Part shown: positions 9,428 to 17,655 of the stretch, piece by piece
Layout: each line of letters starts with the position of its first letter
Numbering within the stretch: the first letter of the stretch is position 1
Assembly: GCA_963812475.1 (NCBI GenBank)
Contig: CAWEVI010000047.1
Coordinates: 1 to 64,000 of the forward strand
Source: JAMXLO01 sp963812475
Lineage (GTDB): Bacteria > Pseudomonadota > Alphaproteobacteria > Acetobacterales > Acetobacteraceae
Direction: 5' to 3'
Length of the DNA: 64,000 nt
Translations under genes and position numbers: made by a program
Notes under the pieces: model-generated
Databases searched by the model: none
What the model was told of the DNA's origin: nothing
What the model saw: the letters and a program-made list of their open reading frames with translations, nothing else

Positions 9428-9527
9428 CGGTGCCCCGGCACCGAAAATGCGGAAAGTCAAGCTGTTGCTATGGCTGCGAAAGCCGAAGACACTACAGTCG
9501 CCCATATCATTGAAGCGTGCTGTGGCG

Positions 9528-12500
9528 ATGGATGTCGGAAATTGGCTGCAGAAGCTCGGACTCGAGCAATACGGGCTGATATTCCACGACAACAACGTCG
9601 ACGCCCAGGTACTGCCCCACCTGACGGCCGACGACCTGATCAGCATCGGCGTGAGCTCGCTCGGTCATCGCCGCAAGCTGCTCGCCGCGATTGCCGCTCT
9701 CGGCGCCGAGCTGCGCGCCGGCGTGCCGGCGGCTTCCCCCGCCGCACCGGCACCAGCCGATGCCGAACGCCGGCAGCTCACCGTGATGTTCTGCGACCTG
9801 GTCGGCTCCACGGCGCTGTCGGCGCGGCTCGATCCCGAGGACCTGCGCGAGATCATCGGCGCGTATCATCGCGCCGTCGCCGGGATCGTCGCCGGGCTCG
9901 ATGGTTTCGTCGCCAAATACATGGGTGACGGTGTCCTGGTCTATTTCGGTTATCCGCAAGCGCATGAGGATGACGCCGAGCGGGCAGTCCGGGCGGGGCT
10001 GGGCGCCGTCGACGCGGTCGGTCGCCTCGACGTCAAATCCGCTAGGCTTCAGACCCGCGTCGGCATTGCCACTGGATTGGTCGTCGTCGGCGACCTGATC
10101 GGCGAAGGCTCGGCGCAGGAACAATCGGTGGTCGGTGAAACACCGAACCTTGCCGCCCGTCTGCACGCCTTGGCCGAGCCGGACGCGGTCGTCATTGCCG
10201 CGGGGACCCGCCGCCTGGTTGGCGGCCTGTTCGACTACCGCGATCTCGGCGCCGTCGAGCTGAAAGGCATCGCCAGGCCGGTACCGGTCTGGCAGGTGCT
10301 GCGTCCGAGCGTCGTCGCGAGTCGGTTCGAGGCATTGCGCGGGTCGGCACTGACCCGGCTGATCGGCCGCGATGAGGATATCGACCTGCTGCTGCGTCGC
10401 TGGGCCCGCGCCAGGGCCGGCGACGGCCAGGTGGTGTTGATCTCCGGCGAGCCCGGCCTCGGCAAGTCGCGCATGACAGCGGCATTGGAGGAGCACCTCC
10501 ACGCCGAGCCGCATCTCCGCCTGCGTTATTACTGCTCACCGTATCGCCGGGACAGCGCGCTGTTTCCCTTTATCGACCAGCTTGGCCGCGCGGCCGGATT
10601 CGCGCGCGACGATCCGCCGGCGGCCAGGCTGGCGAAGCTCGAGGCCGCGCTGGCCCCCGCCATGCCGCCGGGCGAGGACGTGGCATTCCTCGCCGATCTG
10701 CTGTCGCTGCCGGCTTCGGAGCGCCACCGGCTGCCGGATCTCAGCCCGCAGCGTAAGAAGGAAAGGACACTGGAGGCGCTGATCCGGCAGCTCGAGGGCC
10801 TGGCACGGCAGCAGCCCGTGGTGATGGTGTTCGAGGACGCGCACTGGATCGACCCGACCTCACGCGAGTTGCTCGACCTTGCCGTCGAGCGGGTGCGCGG
10901 CCTGCCGGTGTTGATGATCGTGACGTTCCGTCCCGACTTCCAGCCGGCCTGGACCGGCCGGCCGCGGGTCAGCACGCTGACGCTGAATCGCCTGGACCAG
11001 CGCGACCGGACCGTTCTGGTCGAGCAGATCGCCGGCGGCAAGGCATTGCCCGATGAGGTCGTCGCCCAGATCGTCGAGCGCGCCGATGGCGTGCCGCTGT
11101 TCGTCGAGGAATTGACCAAGCACGTGATGGAGAGTGGTTTGCTGCGCGAGGAGGCCGGCCGCTACGTGCTGAACGGCCCGTTGTCGCCCTTCGCGATCCC
11201 GACGAGCCTGCACGATTCACTGATGGCGCGTCTCGACCGCCAAGGTCCGGCGCGGCAGGTGGCGCAGATCGGCGCGGCGATCGGACGCCAGTTCGGCTAC
11301 GAATTGTTGCGCGCGGTCGCCCGGCTTCCCGCGAACGAGCTGCAGGCGTCGCTCGCTCGCCTGGTCGACGCCGAGCTGATCTTCCAACGCGGCGCGCCGC
11401 CCGAGGCGGTCTATACCTTCAAGCACGCGCTGGTGCAGGACGCGGCGCATGGCAGCCTGCTGCGCAGTGCCAGGCAGCCCTTGCACGGGCGCATCGCCGA
11501 AGTTCTGCAGGTCTCGTTCCCCGATATCGCCGCTACGCAGCCCGAGGTGGTGGCGTACCATCTTACCGAGGCGCAGGCGTACGCGCAGGCCATCTTGTGG
11601 TGGCGCCGCGCGGGTCAGCGCAACGTGCACGCCTCGGCGAACCTTGAAGCCACGGTGCACTTCAGCCGCTGCATTGCGCTGTTGGAAAGCCTGCCCGAGA
11701 ACGCCGAGCGTGACGCTATCGAACTCGACATCCGCATCGACCTCGGCATCGCGTTGGCGGGAACCAGCGTCTACACCGCGCGGGAGTGGGAACCCAACAC
11801 GGACCGGCTGCTGGTGCTCGCGGAGCGGATCGCCGCGGCCGACAAGCTGCTGCCGATCCTGTGGCAGCAATGGCGATTCGTCTTTTCCACATGCAAGGAC
11901 ATGGACCGCGCGCTGATGCTCGCGCGACACATTCTCGCCATCGCCGGAAGCGGCGGCGACGAAGGGTCGCTGGTGATGGCCCACCGGGTCCTGGGCATGT
12001 CCCTGGTCGGATGCGGCCAGGTTGCCGAAGCGTGCCACCATTTGGAGCATGCGATCGCGCACTATGTCGTCGACCAGCACGCCGGGCTTGCCGATGTCTT
12101 CGCCTTCGACCAGCGCCTGGTCGCCATGGCCTATCTCGCGCTGGCCCTGGTGCAGCGCGGATACATCGATCAGGGCAGGCGGATGGCGGATCAGGTCCAC
12201 GCCGAAACACTCAGCCGGGATCACGCGGTCACCACTGGGCTGGTGCTGAGCATGCGGTTGGGCGTCCACATGCTGCTGCGAGAGAGCGAGGGGCTGGGCG
12301 CCACCGCGGCGGACCTGCTTCGGCTGCAGACCCGCCATCCCCACCGCGGCCGTGAAGTGGTCGCCGCCAGTGCTCTGGCGCTGCTCGACGCGCGTGCGAA
12401 CGGCACAGCGAGTGCGCTGGCCGCCGCGCGCGAAGGGATCGACGAGTTGCGGCGTCTGAACTGGCTGTTCTGGGTCCCCTGGCTGCAAATGATGATGCTC

Positions 12501-12908
12501 GAGATTTATCTCAACCGCCACCGTTTGGATGAGGCACGCAGCCTCCTCGATCAATTGGACGATTTTATCGGTTCTACGGGATATGCCCTGCTCAAGTCCG
12601 AGCTTTGCCGTCTGCGGGCCGAACTGCGCCAGATGATGGGCGAGACGCCGGCCGCGATCGAAGGTCAGTTCATGCTCGCCCTCGAGGTCGGGCGAGAGCA
12701 GGGCGCCATGTTGGCGCAGTTGCGCGCCGCGACCGGCCTCACGCGGCATTTCCACGATCTTGGGCGAGAGGACGCCCCGGGGCTGCTCGAGCCGATCCTG
12801 TCCTGGTTTAACGAAGCGACGGAAAGCCCCGATGTCCGCCTTGCCCGGTCGGTACTTGACGCACTCGGACAGGGATGTACCAAATTTGCTGTCCGTAATG
12901 CGGATTGA
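9528..12908 (+). CDS. SAM / class III adenylate cyclase / AAA ATPase / TPR signalling protein
   Basis: About 1126 residues in four blocks. A SAM domain (residues 1-60, WLQKLGLEQYGLIFHDNNVD) comes first. A class III nucleotide cyclase domain follows (about 82-262, with VMFCDLVGSTALS and YMGDGVLVYFGYPQ). A STAND-like AAA ATPase follows, with Walker A GEPGLGKS near 307 and Walker B VMVFEDAHW near 430. The C-terminal half is helical and TPR-like. The metal-binding Asp of FCDLVGS and the MGDGV Asp are present, so cyclase activity is possible. The ATG at 9528 was chosen because the SAM domain starts there; upstream reading enters the IS copy, whose end is only 70 bases away and may have displaced the native promoter. 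Its stop is 8 bases before the next start, suggesting an operon with the quinoprotein-like genes. Confidence 0.85.
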   Translation: MDVGNWLQKLGLEQYGLIFHDNNVDAQVLPHLTADDLISIGVSSLGHRRKLLAAIAALGAELRAGVPAASPAAPAPADAERRQLTVMFCDLVGSTALSARLDPEDLREIIGAYHRAVAGIVAGLDGFVAKYMGDGVLVYFGYPQAHEDDAERAVRAGLGAVDAVGRLDVKSARLQTRVGIATGLVVVGDLIGEGSAQEQSVVGETPNLAARLHALAEPDAVVIAAGTRRLVGGLFDYRDLGAVELKGIARPVPVWQVLRPSVVASRFEALRGSALTRLIGRDEDIDLLLRRWARARAGDGQVVLISGEPGLGKSRMTAALEEHLHAEPHLRLRYYCSPYRRDSALFPFIDQLGRAAGFARDDPPAARLAKLEAALAPAMPPGEDVAFLADLLSLPASERHRLPDLSPQRKKERTLEALIRQLEGLARQQPVVMVFEDAHWIDPTSRELLDLAVERVRGLPVLMIVTFRPDFQPAWTGRPRVSTLTLNRLDQRDRTVLVEQIAGGKALPDEVVAQIVERADGVPLFVEELTKHVMESGLLREEAGRYVLNGPLSPFAIPTSLHDSLMARLDRQGPARQVAQIGAAIGRQFGYELLRAVARLPANELQASLARLVDAELIFQRGAPPEAVYTFKHALVQDAAHGSLLRSARQPLHGRIAEVLQVSFPDIAATQPEVVAYHLTEAQAYAQAILWWRRAGQRNVHASANLEATVHFSRCIALLESLPENAERDAIELDIRIDLGIALAGTSVYTAREWEPNTDRLLVLAERIAAADKLLPILWQQWRFVFSTCKDMDRALMLARHILAIAGSGGDEGSLVMAHRVLGMSLVGCGQVAEACHHLEHAIAHYVVDQHAGLADVFAFDQRLVAMAYLALALVQRGYIDQGRRMADQVHAETLSRDHAVTTGLVLSMRLGVHMLLRESEGLGATAADLLRLQTRHPHRGREVVAASALALLDARANGTASALAAAREGIDELRRLNWLFWVPWLQMMMLEIYLNRHRLDEARSLLDQLDDFIGSTGYALLKSELCRLRAELRQMMGETPAAIEGQFMLALEVGREQGAMLAQLRAATGLTRHFHDLGREDAPGLLEPILSWFNEATESPDVRLARSVLDALGQGCTKFAVRNAD

Positions 12909-12916
12909 GGGTGGCA

Positions 12917-14605
12917 ATGGATACGGTCGTTGTTCAGGAGCTGTATTTCCTGCCGCCGCTCGCGCTCGCCAGGGTCGGCGCCAGCGATACGCCGTTGGAA
13001 AGTTTTCGTTGGGCCACCGATCCATCGATCGGCGGCGTGCATCGCACGGTCATCGAGCCGGCGGTGACCCTTTCCGTCGACGCTGACGGTGCGGCGTTTC
13101 CGTATATCCCGAACGCCATTCGTTTCCGCGATGGCGACGATCTTCGCCCGGCGGCGCCGTTCTTCGAGCTGTGGGCGCGAACTTACGAGGTCGTGGACGG
13201 CGGCCCCAGGATCAGCGACCAGCCGGTGAACCTCGCGCTCCTGGCCCGGCTCGGCGCATCGCTTCAGGGTCTGCGGTATCGCCTCACCGTCGGCAACAAG
13301 AAGGCCGAGCGCCGTACCTCGTGGCCCGCGGCAGGATTCTTCAGTCAGGTCGATGTGCATGGCGACGATCACGCGCGCAAGCCGTTGCTGGCGCGCAGCC
13401 CTTTCAATTCCGGCGAAACGCCCCTGGTCGATCCGGCGCGGCCGATCCCGCTGGGGAGCTTCCAGGTGCTGCGGCCGACGCCGGGCTTCAACCTCGGGGT
13501 CGATCTGTCGGCGGTCCGCGTGCGCTTCACGCCGGCGAAGGGCCAGGTGTACGGCCCGGTCGATGTCACCGTCGGGGTCGCGAAGACGCTGGTGGAGGGC
13601 GTCGTCATGCCGCCGCAGGTGATCGAGGGACGGATGTATGAGATCGTTCCGCCGGAACATCGCATCCTCAACCCCGGGACGCCGTGGCAGAATTATACCC
13701 GCGACCGGCCGGGACAAACCGACCCACAGCCCTCCAATTCGTTCGACGGCGCCGCGAACGGCAATTTGCAGTCGTTCGGCATCGTTGACGATACCTGCGA
13801 CGGCCTGCTGGAGGCGTATCTGGTGGTGAAGGGACAGCGGTTCCGCGCCACCGCGCGCGTGATGGTCGGGCCGCCCGACTACGCGCCCGACCGCCGCGCG
13901 ATCGTTTCGTTGGCGGATGACCTGGCCGACCGCGACCGGCCGCCGCCTCCGGTGGATGTGAGCACAATTGAGGAAACCGAGGACGAGATCGTCGATCTGT
14001 TTCTGCGGGTCTTCGAAACCGCCAGCGCGATCAATCTCGATCAGGAACGCTTGCGCGGCCTGGGCGGTCAACCCGCGACGGATTTCGCGGGCCTGCCGAA
14101 GACCGATATGAAAAGCATGACCAAGGACGACGTGCCGTTCGTCGATAACGTTCCCGACCTGCTTGGCGAACCGACGCCGGAGGAGCCGCTGCCCTATGCG
14201 GCCGTCGCGAAGGCGGCGCACGGGCCGCTCACCGATGTCGATGCGTTGCTCGATTTCCTGCGCACCAGGACACATTATGTGCGCTCACTGATTCGGCCGC
14301 CGTTCGGGCGGTTCCGCCAATTGGACAAAAATCCCGGACCGGAGCCAAATCCGGCGTTCCGCGATCCGCGAGTGCCGCGCGATACGCTGCACGACATGCG
14401 CATGCCGCCGTATTTTCGCGACTGCGACGAAAACCCGCTGTCGCTGACCTGGCGGCAATACGACACCCTGACACGGCTGCTCGATCTGCTTGAAGCGGGC
14501 GACCCCGCGGTCAAGCCCCGGCTCGCCCGGCGAGTCGCCGCCGTGGTCGCGGCGAACGGCGGTGACGCCGTGCCGCCGGTCGATCGCGCCGCTCCCGGCG
14601 CCTGA
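12917..14605 (+). CDS. LodA-like quinoprotein, N-terminal half (split gene)
   Basis: This 562-residue protein begins with ELYFLPPLALARVGASDTPLESF, which resembles the start of LodA/GoxA-type cysteine-tryptophylquinone oxidases (xIGVARLGN). It ends with a region (MRMPPYFRDCDENPLSLTWRQYDTL...LLEAGDP) resembling the MPxxxGD...LTxTQYxxLxxWaxGdF segment that in LodA directly precedes the CxPGIE motif. The CxPGIE motif and the cofactor segment are absent here and open the next gene, so the two proteins together appear to equal one LodA chain. No signal peptide is seen. ATG 12917 has GAGGGTGG upstream; an in-frame TTG at 12905 overlaps the previous stop. The LodA assignment rests on remembered motifs and should be tested by profile search. 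Confidence 0.65.
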   Translation: MDTVVVQELYFLPPLALARVGASDTPLESFRWATDPSIGGVHRTVIEPAVTLSVDADGAAFPYIPNAIRFRDGDDLRPAAPFFELWARTYEVVDGGPRISDQPVNLALLARLGASLQGLRYRLTVGNKKAERRTSWPAAGFFSQVDVHGDDHARKPLLARSPFNSGETPLVDPARPIPLGSFQVLRPTPGFNLGVDLSAVRVRFTPAKGQVYGPVDVTVGVAKTLVEGVVMPPQVIEGRMYEIVPPEHRILNPGTPWQNYTRDRPGQTDPQPSNSFDGAANGNLQSFGIVDDTCDGLLEAYLVVKGQRFRATARVMVGPPDYAPDRRAIVSLADDLADRDRPPPPVDVSTIEETEDEIVDLFLRVFETASAINLDQERLRGLGGQPATDFAGLPKTDMKSMTKDDVPFVDNVPDLLGEPTPEEPLPYAAVAKAAHGPLTDVDALLDFLRTRTHYVRSLIRPPFGRFRQLDKNPGPEPNPAFRDPRVPRDTLHDMRMPPYFRDCDENPLSLTWRQYDTLTRLLDLLEAGDPAVKPRLARRVAAVVAANGGDAVPPVDRAAPGA

Positions 14606-14617
14606 GGACGCATCATC

Positions 14618-16363
14618 GTGGCACCTGATGGCCGCAAGATCTTTCCCCGAAACCTGACCGCCCGCGCGGCTCATCGTGTCGTCGGCAATCCGGACGTCAC
14701 CCGGCCCGAGGACGCGGTCGCCAACTGCTATCCCGGCCTGGAAAGCGACAACCGCAATCTGGACCGGCGCTTTTTCCCCGGCCTGGTGTTCAACTTCGTC
14801 GCCAGGACGGATACCGACGCGCCCTGGTCCGAGCCGATGCGCTACGGCGCGCAACTCGCCTACGCCGATCCCTATGGCGACAGCGACCTGCAGCCTAACG
14901 TGGTCGCGTTGATGGAGAAGAGCGTCCGCGACTGGATTCAGCCGCTCGCCGGGCCGTTGCGGAGCACGCTGGCCGGCGACATCGGCACGAAACTTTCTGA
15001 AGGCGTCTGGCACATCGAGTGGATCGAGCAATTCGGCAAACGCATCGGCATGATGCAGGTTCTGCCGGATGGCACCCCGGCCGGCCTGGACGGATTGTTC
15101 GTCTGGCGCCTCGTCCGTGCTCTGGAGCCCGGGCCTGTTACCATCGCGCTGCACCAGCGTGGTGTCAACGGATCTCCGGTCGTGCTGCAAGGATGGCGCC
15201 GCCTCTATACCGATTCCCGCACCGGCGTGCTGAGCGAGGCCTACCAGCCCGGCGAATTGACCCAGGCGCTGTGTTCGCCGTGGCAGCACGACTTCCGGGA
15301 TTGCAACTGTCATTACTGGCCTGCCAACCGGCCGGACATCGTGCATGTCGTCGCCGAGCCGGACGCGATGCTGCTGGTCGACTGGATGCGTGCCGACCGT
15401 GCCGTCGCCGTCGCCGGAGCGGCGCAGAACGTGCTGCTGGAAAATCGCCCGTACCAGATGGACTATTACGAGATCAACCACACCTGGTCCGATCTCGCCG
15501 TGGTCCTGAACAACACCGAGATCGGCGCACTTTACGTGCCACCGGCGATTGACAGTGCGACACCTTATGGTTCGCCACGCGAACTCGCGGACGTGTTGGG
15601 TACGCTGGCGTCCATCGAAATGACGCTGGCGATCGAATACATCCATGCCCGCTTCTCGCTGCTCTCGCCCGAGCAGGCGGAACGCACCGATTGGCCCGGT
15701 ATGCCGGATGACGTCCGCTTCGCGCGCCACATGCTAATGCTGACCGCCGGCAGCGAAATGCAGCATTTGCGCTGGGCCAACGAGATACTGTGGACGCTCG
15801 CGGAGGCGGGACTGACGGATGCGTACGCGCCTGTACTGACGCCATCCCTTACCGTTCCGACCATGCCGGGCCAGACCCGGCGGCGCGCGCTGCGTCCCCT
15901 GGATCAGGCGACGCTGGCGGAATTCATCCTGATCGAGGATCCCAAAGCCACGATCGAAGCCGATTACCGACGTGTCGCGACCACGCTGCGCGGCTCCGCC
16001 ACGCCGCAGGGCCGGCCTTACCCGAAGCATCTCAACGAACTGGCCACCCGTATCGTCAATGGCGGGCTGGAGCATTTCCACCGATTGCGGGAGGTGCAGG
16101 CGGTGCTGCGCGTCTACGACGGCGCCGAACCGCCCTTCCCCTATCTGCGCACGCTCGAGCCAGGCACGCCGAAGCAGGCAGAGAAGGCACTGACGGCCTA
16201 TGCCGCTATTCGCGGCAATCTCGAATTGGCCTACGCGCTGATGGCGCGCGGCCGGTTCGCCGATGCCGGGGAAGGCATAGCGGCCGCGCGCGTCGCCATG
16301 AACATGCTGCTCGACGCGGGCGAGACCCTGGCCGCCGCCGGAATCGGAGTGCCATTCTGGTGA
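14618..16363 (+). CDS. LodA-like quinoprotein, C-terminal half fused to a ferritin-like diiron domain
   Basis: 581 residues from a GTG start. Residues ~37-60 (CYPGLESDNRNLDRRFFPGL) correspond to the CPGIE region of LodA-type proteins. Residues 219-238 (CSPWQHDFRDCNCHYWPANR) match the CPWQADFxxC segment that holds the cysteine of cysteine tryptophylquinone. Candidate cofactor residues are C229 or C231 with W234. Residues ~320-500 are a helical ferritin-like domain with Glu340, E380-x-x-H383 and E485-x-x-H488 as plausible diiron ligands; similar domains occur in VioB-type proteins. No signal peptide is present. The gene lies 12 bases after the first half and its stop overlaps the next start (GTGA). 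The pairing of a quinone cofactor with a diiron domain is my inference. Confidence 0.65.
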   Translation: MAPDGRKIFPRNLTARAAHRVVGNPDVTRPEDAVANCYPGLESDNRNLDRRFFPGLVFNFVARTDTDAPWSEPMRYGAQLAYADPYGDSDLQPNVVALMEKSVRDWIQPLAGPLRSTLAGDIGTKLSEGVWHIEWIEQFGKRIGMMQVLPDGTPAGLDGLFVWRLVRALEPGPVTIALHQRGVNGSPVVLQGWRRLYTDSRTGVLSEAYQPGELTQALCSPWQHDFRDCNCHYWPANRPDIVHVVAEPDAMLLVDWMRADRAVAVAGAAQNVLLENRPYQMDYYEINHTWSDLAVVLNNTEIGALYVPPAIDSATPYGSPRELADVLGTLASIEMTLAIEYIHARFSLLSPEQAERTDWPGMPDDVRFARHMLMLTAGSEMQHLRWANEILWTLAEAGLTDAYAPVLTPSLTVPTMPGQTRRRALRPLDQATLAEFILIEDPKATIEADYRRVATTLRGSATPQGRPYPKHLNELATRIVNGGLEHFHRLREVQAVLRVYDGAEPPFPYLRTLEPGTPKQAEKALTAYAAIRGNLELAYALMARGRFADAGEGIAAARVAMNMLLDAGETLAAAGIGVPFW

Positions 16364-17655
16364 ATCTGCACCGGTTCGAGACGGGCTTCGGACCGCACGT
16401 CTTCCTCGCGGACGGTTCGCGGATCTATGCCATCGACGCAGCGCTTGCCCGGTCGATCGACGACGCGGCGGGGGACGCAGCGGCGACGCAGGACCTGCTC
16501 TCGCGTTATGGGCTGCTGGCGGCGGAACCCGCCATCGGGCCGGCGCCCCTGGCCGACCCGCCGCTGCAAAGCCTGTCGCTCGCGGTCGCCCAGAGGTGCA
16601 ACCTCGCCTGCGGATATTGCTACGCTCAGGGCGGGGCGTTCGGCGGCGAAGCGAAGGCGATGCCATGGGAGGTGGCGCAGAGCGCGGTGCGGCTGTTGAT
16701 CGAGGGCGCCACGCCCGGGGAGCGCGTCACGCTGGCGTTCCTCGGCGGCGAGCCGATGACAAACCGGACCGTGGTGCGTCGGGCCACGGAATATGCGGCG
16801 GAGCAAGCCGGGCGCCGGGGCGTGCGCATTGGTTTCGCGATCACGACGAACGCCACCCTGCTGCGCGAGGACGACGCGGCGTTCTTCGCGCGATACCGCT
16901 TCGCGGTTACGGTCAGCCTGGATGGCATCGCCGCGGTGCACGATACGCTGCGGCCGTTCAAGGGCGGCCAGGGCAGCTACGCGCGAGCGATGGAGCGGTT
17001 GCGGCCGCTGCTGGCAGCGCGGCCCGGGGTGAAGGTTTTCGTTCGGGCGACGGTGACGCCGCGCAATTTGCGCCTGCGCGAAACCCTCGACGGTCTCGCC
17101 GAAGCGGGTTTCGACAGCATCGGATTCTCGCCCATGCTGGCCGGCCCGGATGGCGGAGAGGCGCTGGGAGAACACGATCTGGCGGTGCTGTTGGAGCAGA
17201 TGATCGACTGCGGCCGCACATTCGAACGTCACATCCTGGCCGGGCGCGATCATCCCTTCTCCAACATGCACACCGCGATGTGGGAAATCCATCGCGGCAC
17301 CCACCGCCCGTATCCCTGCGGTGCCGGCGCCGGGTATTTCGGCGTCTCCGCCGATGGCGATCTGGCCGCCTGTCATCGCTTCGTCGACGACCCGGCCGGC
17401 GCGATGGGATCGATCGCGTCAGGTATCGACAGGACGGCGCAAGGGGCCTGGCTCAAAACCCGCTTCGTCGACCGGCAGGAGCCGTGCCGCCGCTGTTGGG
17501 CGCGCTATCTGTGCGGCGGCGGCTGTCATCACGAGGTGATCCACCGCGGCCGGCCGGCCTGCGACCTGATTCGCGGCTGGCTGCATTATTGCCTGCAAGC
17601 CTATGTGGCCATCTCGGAAGGCCGCCCGGATTACTTCGCCGCACCGCGCGGGTGA
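16360..17655 (+). CDS. Radical SAM/SPASM peptide maturase (QhpD-like)
   Basis: 431 residues from a GTG that overlaps the preceding stop. The radical SAM motif CNLACGYC is at residues 80-87, followed by the SAM-binding FLGGEPM. The C-terminal SPASM region holds the cysteines YPCGAGAGYFG...LAACHRF...CRRCWARYLCGGGCHHE...C...C that bind auxiliary Fe-S clusters. Enzymes of this type install crosslinks in proteins; QhpD makes Cys-to-Asp/Glu thioether bonds in the quinohemoprotein amine dehydrogenase gamma subunit. In this operon the obvious substrate is the 581-residue LodA-like protein or its CNC segment. No separate short precursor peptide gene is seen between the genes, which argues against a stand-alone RiPP. 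Confidence 0.88.
   Translation: MNLHRFETGFGPHVFLADGSRIYAIDAALARSIDDAAGDAAATQDLLSRYGLLAAEPAIGPAPLADPPLQSLSLAVAQRCNLACGYCYAQGGAFGGEAKAMPWEVAQSAVRLLIEGATPGERVTLAFLGGEPMTNRTVVRRATEYAAEQAGRRGVRIGFAITTNATLLREDDAAFFARYRFAVTVSLDGIAAVHDTLRPFKGGQGSYARAMERLRPLLAARPGVKVFVRATVTPRNLRLRETLDGLAEAGFDSIGFSPMLAGPDGGEALGEHDLAVLLEQMIDCGRTFERHILAGRDHPFSNMHTAMWEIHRGTHRPYPCGAGAGYFGVSADGDLAACHRFVDDPAGAMGSIASGIDRTAQGAWLKTRFVDRQEPCRRCWARYLCGGGCHHEVIHRGRPACDLIRGWLHYCLQAYVAISEGRPDYFAAPRG

Larger units (their letters stand above)
8442..9458 (-). mobile_element. Truncated copy of the 1.8-kb IS701/IS4-like element
   Basis: From 8442 to 9458 the sequence is nearly identical to 29046-30062 (constant offset 20604, only a few substitutions seen). 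It keeps the right end (terminal bases GCGGAAAGTC at 9458) but lacks the left ~790 bp, including the terminal repeat and the second half of the transposase gene. The copy is in the same orientation as the complete one. Confidence 0.9.

Noticed and set aside
8874..9527. Reading the signalling protein from a much earlier start (frame open from 8874)
   Set aside because: The upstream part runs through the IS copy and antisense to its transposase; the SAM domain begins at the ATG at 9528.
11217..15730. Long minus-strand open frames (about 480-600 codons) opposite the quinoprotein region
   Set aside because: They are antisense shadows created by high GC in the third codon position of the plus-strand genes; no domains, starts or ribosome binding sites support them.
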